This document shows positions 30,381 to 41,194 of a stretch of DNA of 64,000 nt, one piece after another (position 1 is the stretch's first letter; every line of letters starts with the position of its first letter). Position numbers and translations under genes: made by a program. Source of the stretch: Yoonia maritima (GTDB lineage: Bacteria > Pseudomonadota > Alphaproteobacteria > Rhodobacterales > Rhodobacteraceae); contig NZ_PKFN01000007.1 in the NCBI RefSeq assembly GCF_002933395.1, positions 186,001-250,000 on the forward strand, read 5' to 3'. The notes beneath the pieces were generated by a model. It was not told where the DNA came from and made no database searches. It was given only the letters and a program-made list of their open reading frames with translations.

Positions 30381-31049
30381 ATGACGTTTTTTAGATCAGT
30401 TTTGGCCGCAGTTATCGCGGCATCCGTTTCGTTTGGCGCATCGACCGCAGTCGCTGACGAATTGATGGCAAGTCGCCTCGGTGCGATTTTAGGGCAAGAG
30501 CGTGAAGCGCTCGCGGTGGTCCCTGACAGCCGCTTAAATCTTTTGACCAGCTTGCCGCCAGCTGATGAACGTGGCGTCGACACGCAAACCGGCGAAATCT
30601 ACAACCGCGAATACCTTGCAACACAGCCCGCTGCCACGGGTGGTGATCAATGGGAATGCCTATCAGAAGCCTTGTATTTTGAAGCGCGCGGCGAAAGCGT
30701 TGAAGGCCTGTTTGCTGTTGGCGAAGTGATCTTGAACCGCGTGGACAGTAATTCCTACCCTGACAGCCTGTGTGCTGTGATCAATCAGGGCACTGGTCGT
30801 CGTTTTGCTTGCCAGTTCACATACACCTGTGATGGCCGTGCCGAAGTTATCGCCGAACCACGCGCATGGGCGCGTGTTGGCAAAGTGGCACGCATCTTGA
30901 TCGATGGTGCGCCGCGTGTGCTAACAGGTGGTGCTACGCACTATCACACCAAAGCTGTGAACCCTTCATGGGCACAACGCTTTCCGCGTACGGCTTCTAT
31001 TGGGTCGCACTACTTTTACCGCCAGCCGGTTCGCACCGCTTCTAAATAA
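30381..31049 (+). CDS. Cell wall hydrolase, SleB family
   Basis: A 222-residue exported peptidoglycan hydrolase. A signal peptide (about 1-25, ending AVADE) precedes a linker and a C-terminal hydrolase_2/SleB domain (about 90-222) with the signature CLSEALYFEARGES, containing the likely catalytic glutamate, and VGEVILNRVDSNSYP and CQFTYTCDG. SleB-type enzymes are lytic transglycosylases acting on the wall; in non-spore formers they are thought to act in wall remodelling. GGGA precedes the ATG at 30381. Confidence 0.92.
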   Translation: MTFFRSVLAAVIAASVSFGASTAVADELMASRLGAILGQEREALAVVPDSRLNLLTSLPPADERGVDTQTGEIYNREYLATQPAATGGDQWECLSEALYFEARGESVEGLFAVGEVILNRVDSNSYPDSLCAVINQGTGRRFACQFTYTCDGRAEVIAEPRAWARVGKVARILIDGAPRVLTGGATHYHTKAVNPSWAQRFPRTASIGSHYFYRQPVRTASK

Positions 31050-31147
31050 AGTCGCATGTGTGACTGCGGGCGTCGTGGGTGGCGCTTGTCGGAATGGTCT
31101 TGGCCCTGTATCTGGGCCGGGATTTACCTCGATTGAGTGGACGCCCA

Positions 31148-32065
31148 ATGACCGATGATATTCGCCTTGCCTTTGCGCACCCAAGTGAACGGGCAGAGGC
31201 AAGCAGTCAAACCCCGTGTGACAGAATTTCCTTGCGCGACTATGTTGTCGAAGTGGAAATCGGTGCGTTTCAGCAGGAACGCGGACATTTGCAACGGGTC
31301 CGTTTCAACGTCGTTGTCGAGGTTTCACCGCTTGGCGTGATAGACGACGATGTCGACCGCATCCTTTCTTATGATAAAGTGACCGAAGCGATCGGTGCGG
31401 AGCTAGAGGCAGAGCGGATTAACCTGCTTGAAACCCTCGCTGCGCGCGTCGCAGAACGTATTTTGCTAGAACCCCAAGCGGAACGTGTGTTTGTACGTAT
31501 CGAAAAGCTGGACCGGGGCCCGTTTTCATTGGGTGTTGAAATCGTACGTGCGCGCGATGGCGTTTCGGGCGCAGGGCAAACCCATGTCGAAGCGCCGCAT
31601 CCGCGCGTTGTATACTTATCCAACGCAGCAATGGCATCGCCGCATTTAGGCGGGTGGGTTGATCAGCTTGCTGATCGTGATGCGCCCCTGATCATATGTG
31701 TCGGGCAGGCAGATGTTGCCGCACCACAGTCTAGCAATGCGCTTGCGCAGCGCCGCATTGATTTGCTTGCAATTGAACAGAACGCTTGGCTGCTTGCCAG
31801 CCGTGACCGCCGATGCATGGTCGTCGGGACCCGAACAGAGCTAGACTGGGCGATGAAGAACGACCAAATTTGTGTCTGGGCGCCATCAAAAATTGTTTTG
31901 GATGCGGTCGATGGCCCATCTGCCAGCCCACGCGCTGCCGTTGAACTGGCCGCTTGGTTCGCGCAAGAAATGACCGCGACCGAGCTGTTAGTAATCGGTG
32001 CTGAAGCGCCGGCATCATCGGTGCCTGTATGTGTAATGGATGGCACGCAACAGGCACTGTCATGA
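31148..32065 (+). CDS. folB: Dihydroneopterin aldolase with C-terminal extension
   Basis: A 305-residue protein. Residues about 20-135 are a FolB domain (ISLRDYVVEVEIGAFQQERG, LSYDKVTEAIG, INLLETLAARVAERIL, VEIVR) that cleaves dihydroneopterin in folate synthesis. Stand-alone FolB is about 120 residues; the remaining roughly 165 residues form an additional domain I do not recognise, with VVYLSNAAMASPHLGGWVDQL and later WFAQEMTATELLVIGAEAP. The stop overlaps the folP start as ATGA, so the two are coupled. The ATG at 31148 is chosen because upstream residues carry no homology. Confidence 0.88.
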   Translation: MTDDIRLAFAHPSERAEASSQTPCDRISLRDYVVEVEIGAFQQERGHLQRVRFNVVVEVSPLGVIDDDVDRILSYDKVTEAIGAELEAERINLLETLAARVAERILLEPQAERVFVRIEKLDRGPFSLGVEIVRARDGVSGAGQTHVEAPHPRVVYLSNAAMASPHLGGWVDQLADRDAPLIICVGQADVAAPQSSNALAQRRIDLLAIEQNAWLLASRDRRCMVVGTRTELDWAMKNDQICVWAPSKIVLDAVDGPSASPRAAVELAAWFAQEMTATELLVIGAEAPASSVPVCVMDGTQQALS

Positions 32066-33069
32066 CTGAATATTATCAGCCGATAGCGCGGTTGGGCCGA
32101 CACAGAAGCGCTGCTGCACATTCAATCGCGGGTGGCGCATGTTGGTTTGACCGGGCAATTGTTCGGCAGCGTGGATGCGAAGACCGGCTCGTTCATATTG
32201 ATACTTTGCCTGCAGATGTTGTTGATCGGATTTCTGCGCCGCGCGCAGTGATCGCGGGTATGGCTATGGACACCCCGCAGGTCATGGGGATCTTAAACGT
32301 AACGCCTGATAGCTTTTCAGATGGCGGCATGTTCATTGGGCAAGATGACGCTGTGCGTCATGCGCTGGCGATGGCTGATGCAGGTGCTGCAATCATTGAT
32401 ATTGGCGGTGAGAGCACGCGACCGGGTGCGAAGACCGTGAGTGTGCACGATGAAATTACACGTACTGCACCTGTTATTGCTGCGATCCGTGCTGTCAGTA
32501 CAATTCCTATATCGATTGATACGCGCAAAGCAGCCGTCGCAAAGGCTGCTATCGAAGCAGGGGCGAACCTCGTAAACGATGTGGCTGCACTTAGCTACGA
32601 TGCTGATCTTGCTGATGTCACCGCGCGTTCAGGTCTTCCTGTGTGCCTCATGCATGCGCAGGGTGATCCGGCGACAATGCAAGACGACCCGCAATATGAC
32701 GATGTATTGCTTGATGTGTTTGATTTTCTAGAACAGCGTGTTCGCACCGCCGAAGCGGCTGGTATTGCTAGGCATAGTATCGTTGTTGATCCCGGTATCG
32801 GTTTTGGTAAGTCGCTAGACCACAATCTAGCACTGTTGCGTGGACTTTCGCTGTTTCACGCCTTGGGCTGTCCCATTTTGTTGGGTGCGTCTCGGAAAAA
32901 GTTCATTGGCACGTTGGGCGGTGGTGTATCAGCCACTGACCGTGTGGCAGGTTCGGTCGCTGTTGCGTTGCATGGCGCACGACAGGGGGTGCAACTCTTG
33001 CGGGTCCACGATACATTCGAAACCAAACAGGCGCTCGACCTGGAGTGGGCAATAAATAAGGCAGTATAA
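32062..33069 (+). CDS. folP: Dihydropteroate synthase
   Basis: A 335-residue enzyme joining p-aminobenzoate to the pterin pyrophosphate in folate synthesis; the sulfonamide target. The TIM-barrel signatures are intact: [56 protein letters not shown] and ASRKKFIG. About 75 residues precede the first of these, a longer N-terminus than the E. coli enzyme. The start overlaps the folB stop; glmM begins two bases after its stop, giving a folB-folP-glmM unit. Confidence 0.96.
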   Translation: MTEYYQPIARLGRHRSAAAHSIAGGACWFDRAIVRQRGCEDRLVHIDTLPADVVDRISAPRAVIAGMAMDTPQVMGILNVTPDSFSDGGMFIGQDDAVRHALAMADAGAAIIDIGGESTRPGAKTVSVHDEITRTAPVIAAIRAVSTIPISIDTRKAAVAKAAIEAGANLVNDVAALSYDADLADVTARSGLPVCLMHAQGDPATMQDDPQYDDVLLDVFDFLEQRVRTAEAAGIARHSIVVDPGIGFGKSLDHNLALLRGLSLFHALGCPILLGASRKKFIGTLGGGVSATDRVAGSVAVALHGARQGVQLLRVHDTFETKQALDLEWAINKAV

Positions 33070-33071
33070 TC

Positions 33072-34415
33072 ATGGCACGTAAGTTCTTTGGCACAGATGG
33101 TGTGCGCGGCAAAGCGAACACATATCCGATGACCGCTGACATGGCTTTGAAAATTGGGGCCGCGGCAGGCCGGTATTTCCGCAACGATGGGTCAAACGGA
33201 CACCGCGTTGTGATAGGGAAAGATACGCGCCTATCTGGCTATATGTTTGAAAACGCATTGACTGCGGGTTTGACAAGCACCGGAATGAACGTGCTGTTGC
33301 TTGGTCCTGTGCCAACACCCGCTGTTGGTTTGCTAACGACATCTATGCGTGCCGACGTTGGGATTATGATTTCGGCCAGCCATAATCCGCACCATGATAA
33401 TGGCATTAAGTTTTTCGGTCCCGACGGGTTCAAGCTTTCAGATGATGCAGAAACGGACATTGAAGCGTTGATCGAAAGTGAAATCGAACCTGCACAGGCG
33501 CAAAACATTGGTCGCGCGAGGCGCGTTGATGATGGGCGGTTCCGCTATGCTGAGCGTATTAAATCTACATTCCCACATGGTATGCGCTTAGATGGTTTGA
33601 AGGTGGTGATAGATTGCGCTAATGGCGCAGCCCACCGTGTCGCCCCAGAGGTGCTTTGGGAACTTGGTGCTGAAGTTATTCCAGTGGGCGTTAGCCCGAA
33701 CGGGCTGAACATCAACGAAAACTGCGGATCGACCAGCACAGGGACGGCTGCGGCCAAGATACTTGAGACTGGCGCCGACGTCGGCATTTGCCTTGACGGC
33801 GACGCGGACCGCGTGATGATCATTGACGAAAAGGGGCAGGTTGCAGATGGCGATCAGCTTATGGCGCTTATGGCGGCGCGTTGGGCGGACCAAGATCGCT
33901 TGAACGGCGGGACGCTTGTTGCGACCGTTATGTCGAACCTAGGCTTAGAGCGCTATCTTGACGGGCGGGGACTGAGGCTGGAACGTACAGCCGTCGGTGA
34001 CCGTTATGTGGTCGAGGCGATGCGCGCGAATGGATGGAACCTTGGTGGGGAGCAGTCCGGGCATATTGTCATGACGGATTATGCCACGACAGGTGATGGG
34101 CTGCTTGCGGGGCTTCAGTTTTTATCAGCGATGATTGAAACAGGACAAAAAGCCAGCGCATTGACCACGTCATTTGAAACCGTTCCTCAGCTCTTGAAAA
34201 ACGTGCGCTATGCCGCAGGCCAAGATCCGTTGGCGGCAGCGTCCGTTCAAAAGGTAATCGCAGATGCCGAGGAAAAGCTGATTGGTACAGGTCGGCTGCT
34301 TATCCGTAAGTCAGGGACAGAGCCGTTGATCCGCGTCATGGCGGAATGCGAAGATGATGCGCTGCTGGCGCAGGTTGTCGGTGGTATCGTCGCCGAGGTT
34401 GAGGCAGCCGCTTAA
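33072..34415 (+). CDS. glmM: Phosphoglucosamine mutase
   Basis: GlmM (447 residues) converts glucosamine-6-phosphate to glucosamine-1-phosphate for UDP-GlcNAc, peptidoglycan and LPS synthesis. The phosphoserine is S103 in [17 protein letters not shown]; the metal-binding DGDADR loop and the C-terminal phosphate-binding [12 protein letters not shown] loop are intact. It starts at the ATG two bases after the folP stop, following an AAGGCAG sequence, and is the last gene of the folB-folP-glmM group, an order also seen in other proteobacteria. Confidence 0.97.
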   Translation: MARKFFGTDGVRGKANTYPMTADMALKIGAAAGRYFRNDGSNGHRVVIGKDTRLSGYMFENALTAGLTSTGMNVLLLGPVPTPAVGLLTTSMRADVGIMISASHNPHHDNGIKFFGPDGFKLSDDAETDIEALIESEIEPAQAQNIGRARRVDDGRFRYAERIKSTFPHGMRLDGLKVVIDCANGAAHRVAPEVLWELGAEVIPVGVSPNGLNINENCGSTSTGTAAAKILETGADVGICLDGDADRVMIIDEKGQVADGDQLMALMAARWADQDRLNGGTLVATVMSNLGLERYLDGRGLRLERTAVGDRYVVEAMRANGWNLGGEQSGHIVMTDYATTGDGLLAGLQFLSAMIETGQKASALTTSFETVPQLLKNVRYAAGQDPLAAASVQKVIADAEEKLIGTGRLLIRKSGTEPLIRVMAECEDDALLAQVVGGIVAEVEAAA

Positions 34416-34570
34416 GTCATACTTTGATTACTTATGGGGGCCTGTTGACTGATGACCATGTACAGCAGGTTATACGATATAGCGCGCATCATATTCAAAC
34501 ACTCCCGCTTGAGGATATATATGATCGCGCTTGGATCGCTTCTTGCCGTGGATTGCTATGGTTGATGTAT

Positions 34571-35482
34571 TTACAGCGGTGCATTTGAACGCAAAAGTTT
34601 CCTGAAAGCATTCCACTGGCTTATCAAAAGCCCGCTGAGGATAAGCGCGAGCGCTGCAAAAAAACGGATTGGTAAATCTTCGTTTAGAATGATTGCCCCG
34701 AATATCATTGACCAGATAGGCACCTGATAGTTCACGAGTGTCATAAATATCGCGCCTGCAGATCGGATTATCAAAACGCGGATCAGCGCAGCAAGCGCGG
34801 TGGGAACAATCCCCAGCAATACGATTGCGACCACTGTTCGATGATCGGTGGCCGCGGGCATGCCTTCGACGATTAGCATCGCGGGAATTAACGCGCAGGC
34901 GCCCACAACCAGCAACAATGCGGCCATTGTGATCGGGTCGATCGGCGGGCACCGCCGGGTCATGATGGCGGATATTGCATAAGATAGCGCCGCAAGGATA
35001 CATGCGATTTGCCCCAACGGCTGCATCCCTGTGCCGATCTGTAAAACGCCGGGCCCGATCAACACGAGAGCGCCCGTAAAGCCAAGCGCGACACCAAGCC
35101 CGTTGCGCAGATTCATTTTCTCATCTGTAAACACATGGGCCAGCGGCAGTACAAATAGTGGTAAGATCGCCATTGAAATGCCAGCGAAGGCTGACGGCAC
35201 AAACTGTTGCCCCCAGCTTAACAGCGTAAAAGGTATCGCTGTGTTCAGAACCCCAATAATCAGCAAATACTTCACCATAGTGGGTGTAAACATAGGCATC
35301 GGGCGGCGCATTGCCCGCATAAGCACCAGTAGCGCCAAAGCACCTAAGCTGGTGCGCGCGCAGGCAACTGTTAGCGGTCCGTACCCTTCCAGCGCAATCG
35401 CGACGACCATAAACGTACCGCCCCAGATTAGTCCAAGCGCGAGGATCGATAGCCAATTAGACAGACTTGGTTGGGTTGTCAT
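34571..35482 (-). CDS. EamA/DMT family transporter
   Basis: A 303-residue inner-membrane protein with ten predicted transmembrane helices arranged as two EamA repeats. The first begins LSILALGLIWGGTFMVVAIAL; the second runs from AALSYAISAIMTRR to ILSGLLISQW. Typical members export amino acids or other metabolites; the substrate here is unknown. The ATG at 35482 gives the usual first helix; upstream residues in the open frame overlap the divergent promoter region. An ATG three codons further upstream (35491) is an alternative. Confidence 0.9.
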   Translation of the reverse strand: MTTQPSLSNWLSILALGLIWGGTFMVVAIALEGYGPLTVACARTSLGALALLVLMRAMRRPMPMFTPTMVKYLLIIGVLNTAIPFTLLSWGQQFVPSAFAGISMAILPLFVLPLAHVFTDEKMNLRNGLGVALGFTGALVLIGPGVLQIGTGMQPLGQIACILAALSYAISAIMTRRCPPIDPITMAALLLVVGACALIPAMLIVEGMPAATDHRTVVAIVLLGIVPTALAALIRVLIIRSAGAIFMTLVNYQVPIWSMIFGAIILNEDLPIRFFAALALILSGLLISQWNAFRKLLRSNAPL

Positions 35483-35697
35483 CGCGCACATTCCATCACT
35501 TTTGAGTTCGTTGGCTATCTGTGGGTGCCTATGCACAATGATGCAAGTCCATGCGGTCCAGAGATGTGTCGCCAACAAACGGAAGGATGAATTTTTCCTT
35601 TTGTCGGCTGGTCCGATACCTTTCGGGGGTATTCTGCAGACGCGGGCTGACGCTGCGTTTCTCTTGAATGGGGGCGATCTATCGCCAAGCTGTAGAC

Positions 35698-37104
35698 ATG
35701 ACAGAACAATCCACAGACCCCGCAGAGATTTTTGACGCTCAGGCTGCACATGTGCCGGACCGCCGCGTTAGCTTTGATTTCGATGCGCGCCGAGACGCGT
35801 TATTACGTTTGAAGCAAGCGATTATAGCCCGTGAAGATGCGATCATCGCAGCGCTTGGTGCGGACTTCGGTAAACATCCGGTTGAGGTGCGGTTGACCGA
35901 AATCGTACCGATCTATCAAGAAATCGGTGATGCGCTGCGCCATCTGCGGCGCTGGATGCGCCCCAAGCGCGTGATGCCGGGCCTTACGATGTTTGGCACA
36001 TCGGGTCGGGTACAGCCGACACCCAAAGGTACTTCCTTGATTATCGCGCCTTGGAATTTTCCGTTTATGTTGGCCCTTGGGCCGCTTGTTTCGGCGCTGG
36101 CCGCTGGTTGTTCCGCCGTTATCAAGCCATCAGAAATGACGCCTGCAACTTCGGCCGTGATTGCCGATGTGATTGCTGATGCTTTTGAACCTGATTTGGT
36201 TGCGGTGGTGCAGGGTGGTCCAGACGTCGCGAACGCGCTGATGGAACAACCGTTCGACCATATTTTCTTTACCGGAAGTCCGGCGGTCGGCAAAATCGTG
36301 ATGGCAGCAGCGGCCAAGACGCTCGCGAGTGTCACGCTTGAGTTGGGTGGGAAATCCCCTGTGGTGGTCGGGCCAGAAGCCGATGTTAAGAAGGCCGCGA
36401 AATGGATAGCGTGGGGGCGATTTATGAACGCAGGTCAGACCTGTGTCGCGCCCGACCACGTCTACGTTCACGAAAGCATCCATGATGCGCTAGTCGATGC
36501 GTTGCGTGCGCGGATTACCAAGATGTACGGGGATGATCCTGCGCAGTCCGCAGCGCTGGCAAAGGTAATCAATCCGCGTCACTGGGCGCGGTTGACTGGG
36601 CTGATCCGCGACGCCGAAGGTAAAGGTGCGCAGCTTGCTATCGGTTCCTCTGACGAAGCCAGTCGAACGATTACCCCAACCATTTTGCTGGATACACAGC
36701 CCGACATGGAAGTCTCACGAGAAGAGATTTTCGGTCCGGTCCTGCCGTTCATCAAATATAGCGACCTGTCGGATGTAATCGGGCAGATCAATGACGCGCC
36801 ACATCCGCTCGCGCTTTATGTCTTTGGAGATGCCAAAACTGCGGATCGTGTGACCAATGGTACAACATCGGGTAGCGTTGGCGTGAACCTAACAATTCTG
36901 CCAGTCATTCATCCGAACCTTCCCTTTGGTGGTGTCGGGAATTCTGGGATGGGCGCGGCGCATGGCAAGGCTGGTTTCGATGCGTTTAGCCATCAGCGAC
37001 CGGTGCTGCGCAACAGGTTTATCGCGTTGCCGATGATCTTTCCACCCTACACGCCGCGCGTTGAAAAACTATCAAAGATTCTGCTTCGGTTTATGGGGCG
37101 CTAA
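35698..37104 (+). CDS. Aldehyde dehydrogenase family (coniferyl-aldehyde dehydrogenase-like)
   Basis: A 468-residue NAD(P)-dependent aldehyde dehydrogenase of the class 3/CalB branch. The catalytic Cys is in MNAGQTCVAPDHV, the general base in TLELGGKSPVVV, and the nucleotide-binding FTGSPAVGKIV loop is present. The lack of a long N-terminal arm and the hydrophobic C-terminus (IALPMIFPPYTP) fit class 3 enzymes acting on fatty or aromatic aldehydes. ATG 35698 is preferred; ATG 35668 is an alternative, and neither has a strong ribosome binding site. Confidence 0.9.
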   Translation: MTEQSTDPAEIFDAQAAHVPDRRVSFDFDARRDALLRLKQAIIAREDAIIAALGADFGKHPVEVRLTEIVPIYQEIGDALRHLRRWMRPKRVMPGLTMFGTSGRVQPTPKGTSLIIAPWNFPFMLALGPLVSALAAGCSAVIKPSEMTPATSAVIADVIADAFEPDLVAVVQGGPDVANALMEQPFDHIFFTGSPAVGKIVMAAAAKTLASVTLELGGKSPVVVGPEADVKKAAKWIAWGRFMNAGQTCVAPDHVYVHESIHDALVDALRARITKMYGDDPAQSAALAKVINPRHWARLTGLIRDAEGKGAQLAIGSSDEASRTITPTILLDTQPDMEVSREEIFGPVLPFIKYSDLSDVIGQINDAPHPLALYVFGDAKTADRVTNGTTSGSVGVNLTILPVIHPNLPFGGVGNSGMGAAHGKAGFDAFSHQRPVLRNRFIALPMIFPPYTPRVEKLSKILLRFMGR

Positions 37105-37133
37105 CGAAAAAGGGCTGGCGTTTCCGCCAGCCC
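37105..37133. terminator. Shared terminator between aldehyde dehydrogenase and ilvC
   Basis: GGGCTGGCG (37112-37120) and CGCCAGCCC (37125-37133) form a 9-bp stem with a TTTC loop. On the minus strand it is followed by a T run, so it terminates ilvC; it may also act on the plus strand. Confidence 0.85.
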
Positions 37134-37155
37134 CAATCACGTGAACTAAGCAGAC

Positions 37156-38312
<1,157 letters not shown>

Positions 38313-38768
38313 ATGCTTGATGATGTTGATCGCCGAATTCTACGCCTGCTTCAGGCGGACCCAGCACAACCCGTGCCAGAGCTTGCCTCTGCGACGGGTA
38401 TGACCGCAGCCCGTATAACGCGTCGTTTGGACCGATTGCGCGCGGACGGGGTTTTGATGCCAAGCCAAGCCGTGATTGATTGGCGTGCGCTTGGTTTCAC
38501 CGTCGAGGTCAGTCTGCGTGTAACGCTGGATAAAACTGTCCCACGTGCCTTTGATGAGTTTCTGTCCGCCGCCCGTCAGGTGCGGGCTGTCATCGAAATT
38601 CAAACTTTCTTGGGCCGCGTAGATGTGCGTCTATCGCTGATTGCACGGGATTTACCCGACTATCAACGTATCTACCGCGAAGAAATTCTGACCCTTCCGC
38701 ACATCGCAGACATTGAGGCGCTGATGACAGTTGCCCGTGTAAAATACGACGAAAGCCTACCGCTATGA
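38313..38768 (+). CDS. Lrp/AsnC family transcriptional regulator (first of pair)
   Basis: A 151-residue Lrp/AsnC protein: N-terminal winged helix (DVDRRILRLLQADPAQPVPELASATGMTAARITRRLDRL, with a recognition helix near 30-45) and a C-terminal RAM ligand-binding domain. The start at 38313 has no clear ribosome binding site. Its stop overlaps the next start (ATGA), so it is translationally coupled to a second Lrp gene. Divergence from ilvC suggests amino-acid sensing. Confidence 0.92.
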   Translation: MLDDVDRRILRLLQADPAQPVPELASATGMTAARITRRLDRLRADGVLMPSQAVIDWRALGFTVEVSLRVTLDKTVPRAFDEFLSAARQVRAVIEIQTFLGRVDVRLSLIARDLPDYQRIYREEILTLPHIADIEALMTVARVKYDESLPL

Positions 38769-39217
38769 CCTTGGATGACATCGACCGAGAATTGCTGCGG
38801 GCAGTCGCGCTGAACGCAGACCAATCAACGACCCAGCTGGGACAAAAACTGGAGTTAAGCCAGCCTGCAACTTGGCGTCGGTTGCGGCGTTTACAAGATG
38901 CAGGCGTGATTTCAGGGCGGCGTTTGGTGCTGGACGCCGAGAAGGTCGGCTTTGGCGTGACTGTATTCTTGGGGGTAAAGCTCGCGACCAAAGGCCGGAT
39001 TAGCCTTGAGGATTTTGAACGCGCCGTGTCAGCGATCCCTGAAGTTCAATCCGTCGAACACGTCTTGGGGCTATATGATTACCGTTTGCGTGTTGTCGCG
39101 CGTGACTTGGCAGATTTTGAGCGCGTATTGCGCCGGCGGGTCATGACCTTGCCGGGCGTGGGCAATGTCGAAGCAAATGTTTTGCTATCCGAAGAACGTA
39201 GACCCGGGCCGCTTTAG
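38765..39217 (+). CDS. Lrp/AsnC family transcriptional regulator (second of pair)
   Basis: A 150-residue paralogue of the preceding gene: LDDIDRELLRAVALNADQSTTQLGQKLELSQPATWRRLRRL is the DNA-binding part, and a RAM domain (VQSVEHVLGLYDYRLRVVARDLADFE) follows. The two Lrps differ clearly in sequence, so the pair may form hetero-oligomers or bind different ligands. Its stop overlaps the stop of the convergent hydroxylase by four bases. Confidence 0.92.
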   Translation: MTLDDIDRELLRAVALNADQSTTQLGQKLELSQPATWRRLRRLQDAGVISGRRLVLDAEKVGFGVTVFLGVKLATKGRISLEDFERAVSAIPEVQSVEHVLGLYDYRLRVVARDLADFERVLRRRVMTLPGVGNVEANVLLSEERRPGPL

Positions 39218-40407
39218 CGTCCGGCGCCTAGTCCCAATTCCATCAGCTTGCGGCGTACTGGGGTTAACCCATAAAGCATCTGAAGGCCTTTGGCGCGTAG
39301 GTCCTGCGCCAGTGCGCCGCCTGAAATGGATGCCCGGTTTAGCGCATCAATACCTGCGATACGTAGCTTAATATCTGGATGGCGCGCGCGGGCGTAGGCA
39401 TCAAGCATCTGACGATCACCCAACTCCGTTGGATTTGCCTGCGCCAATTCCAAAAGGCTAGCCAGATCGCGCAGTGACATATTCAAACCCTGTGCTCCAA
39501 TTGGGGGCATGACATGGGCCGCTTCGGCGACAAGCGCCACGCGCGGTCCTGTGATCTTATCTGCGATCTGACTAACGATCGGCCATACGCTGCGCTTGGA
39601 TACAAGCGTTAGCGGGCCGTAAACACCTGCGGAACGATCATTCGCTGCGGCTTCGAATGCAGCTTGGTCGAGCTTGCTTAGGCGAACTGCCTCGGGGCCG
39701 TGATCCATCCAGACGACAGCAGAGCAGGGCTTGCCGTCGTGATCGGGTAGGGGAACCAGCGTGAAGGGGCCACCGTCACGATGTATCTCGGTCGATACAT
39801 TGTTATGCGGCGCATCATGGGTCACGGCAAAAGTAATCGCCTTTTGCCCATAACGTTTTGTTTTTACGTCAATCTCAGCGGCATTGCGTACGGCTGAACC
39901 GCGCCCGTCAGCACCAATTACCAGCTTTGCATCTAACTGCGAGCCATCAGATAGCGTCACGATGGCAGTGCGGTCGCGGGCCAACATGTTTTTGAAACCT
40001 GTGCCCGGACGAAAATCGACATTCGGGAGTTCGCTCAAACGCGCAACCATTTCGCGGCGCAACAGCCAGTTGGGTAGGTTCCACCCAAATGGCTTGTCAG
40101 AGATATCTGCAGCGTCAAAGTCGCGGATTACATGTGGATCGGCGGCTGCATCTACAATGCGCATGATCTGAAGTGGTGCCGCGAATGGGGCAAGGCGCTG
40201 CCATAGACCTGCTGCCTCTAGGAATTGTTGTGCGGACTGCAAAAATGCCGTGGTGCGCAAATCCGCGCCAGTCGCTTCGCTACTTGTCACCGGAGGGGTC
40301 GGATCAACGATTGTAACGTCAAAGCCCGCGGTGTCAAATGCAGCTGCAGCTGTTAGCCCAGCGACACCGCCGCCCGCGATCAAAATATCGGTCGATTTGC
40401 GTTCCAT
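39214..40407 (-). CDS. UbiH/UbiF/VisC-type FAD-dependent hydroxylase
   Basis: A 397-residue flavoprotein monooxygenase of the ubiquinone-hydroxylase family. The FAD dinucleotide motif is ILIAGGGVAGLTAAAAF at the N-terminus; the GADGRGSAVR motif and the RVALVAEAAHVMPPIGAQGLNM flavin-ribose motif follow. It probably hydroxylates a ring position in ubiquinone synthesis at the inner membrane; which position (UbiH, UbiL or UbiF type) cannot be told here. The ATG at 40407 sits 38 bp downstream of the HAD gene on the same strand. Confidence 0.9.
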   Translation of the reverse strand: MERKSTDILIAGGGVAGLTAAAAFDTAGFDVTIVDPTPPVTSSEATGADLRTTAFLQSAQQFLEAAGLWQRLAPFAAPLQIMRIVDAAADPHVIRDFDAADISDKPFGWNLPNWLLRREMVARLSELPNVDFRPGTGFKNMLARDRTAIVTLSDGSQLDAKLVIGADGRGSAVRNAAEIDVKTKRYGQKAITFAVTHDAPHNNVSTEIHRDGGPFTLVPLPDHDGKPCSAVVWMDHGPEAVRLSKLDQAAFEAAANDRSAGVYGPLTLVSKRSVWPIVSQIADKITGPRVALVAEAAHVMPPIGAQGLNMSLRDLASLLELAQANPTELGDRQMLDAYARARHPDIKLRIAGIDALNRASISGGALAQDLRAKGLQMLYGLTPVRRKLMELGLGAGR

Positions 40408-40445
40408 AGGTCTGACATAGGGCGTTGATCGCGGCGCGGAAAGGG

Positions 40446-41093
40446 TTAGCGGGTTACCTGCGACAAGAAATCTGTCAGGTCATCGGTGCTATGGTGGACA
40501 TATGGCGCATCCAGTGGCGTTTCATGCACGTGCACCGTCCGCATGCCAAGTGCATGGGGAACCGTAAGATTGCGTGCCTCATCTTCGAACATCGCGGCAG
40601 AAGTAGGGGTCACTTCTGCGCGTGCAAAGACGGTGGCAAAGCTTTGGGCATGGGGTTTGGGCGTAAGTTCGGCATGTTCAATCGCATAAACGGCGTCAAA
40701 CGCATGTGACAAACCGCGCGCCTTTAGTACCCGCGTTGCGTGATAGTTCGATCCGTTCGTGTAAACGATCTTGCGGCCGGGCAAGATGCCGATAGCCTCG
40801 GCCAGATCGGGGGCTTTGGTCAGGTGCGAAATGTCGATATCGTGCACCTCGGCCAGAAAGTGATGCGGATCGACGTTATGTTCTTTCATCAGTCCTGCCA
40901 GCGTAGAACCATGCATCTGCCAATAAGCATTCGCTTGCTTGGCTGCGCGGTCTTCGTCAAAGCCGGTGACGCGCATAACATAGGCAGCAAATTTAGGATC
41001 CATCAGCCCAAATAAATCAGCCGATGGGTGATACAGCGTATTGTCGAGGTCAAAGACCCAAGTGTCGATATGTTCAAAGTGTTCAGCAACCAT
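40446..41093 (-). CDS. HAD family pyrimidine 5'-nucleotidase
   Basis: A 215-residue HAD phosphatase of the pyrimidine 5'-nucleotidase group. HAD motif I is VFDLDNTLYHP near the N-terminus, motif II is IVYTNGS, and motif IV is MFEDEARN. The YHPSADLFGLMDPKF segment resembles SDT1/YjjG-like proteins that dephosphorylate UMP/CMP or related metabolites. It lies just upstream of the hydroxylase gene on the same strand and diverges from the GntR regulator. Confidence 0.9.
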   Translation of the reverse strand: MVAEHFEHIDTWVFDLDNTLYHPSADLFGLMDPKFAAYVMRVTGFDEDRAAKQANAYWQMHGSTLAGLMKEHNVDPHHFLAEVHDIDISHLTKAPDLAEAIGILPGRKIVYTNGSNYHATRVLKARGLSHAFDAVYAIEHAELTPKPHAQSFATVFARAEVTPTSAAMFEDEARNLTVPHALGMRTVHVHETPLDAPYVHHSTDDLTDFLSQVTR

Positions 41094-41194
41094 GCCCGGA
41101 ACCTATGCGACTGTTTCGCACTGTACAATCAGTTTGGGTTGATTGCAGGGGGCGGGCAAGGGTAGGGTCGGCGGATCAAGAAAGGCCTAACGCC

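Noticed and set aside
31533-32065. FolB extension considered as a frameshifted second gene
   Set aside because: The reading frame is continuous without a fresh start codon and ribosome binding site, and the stop couples to folP.
34470-35003. Minus-strand frame overlapping the EamA gene
   Set aside because: It lies out of frame inside a well-supported transporter gene and has no family features.
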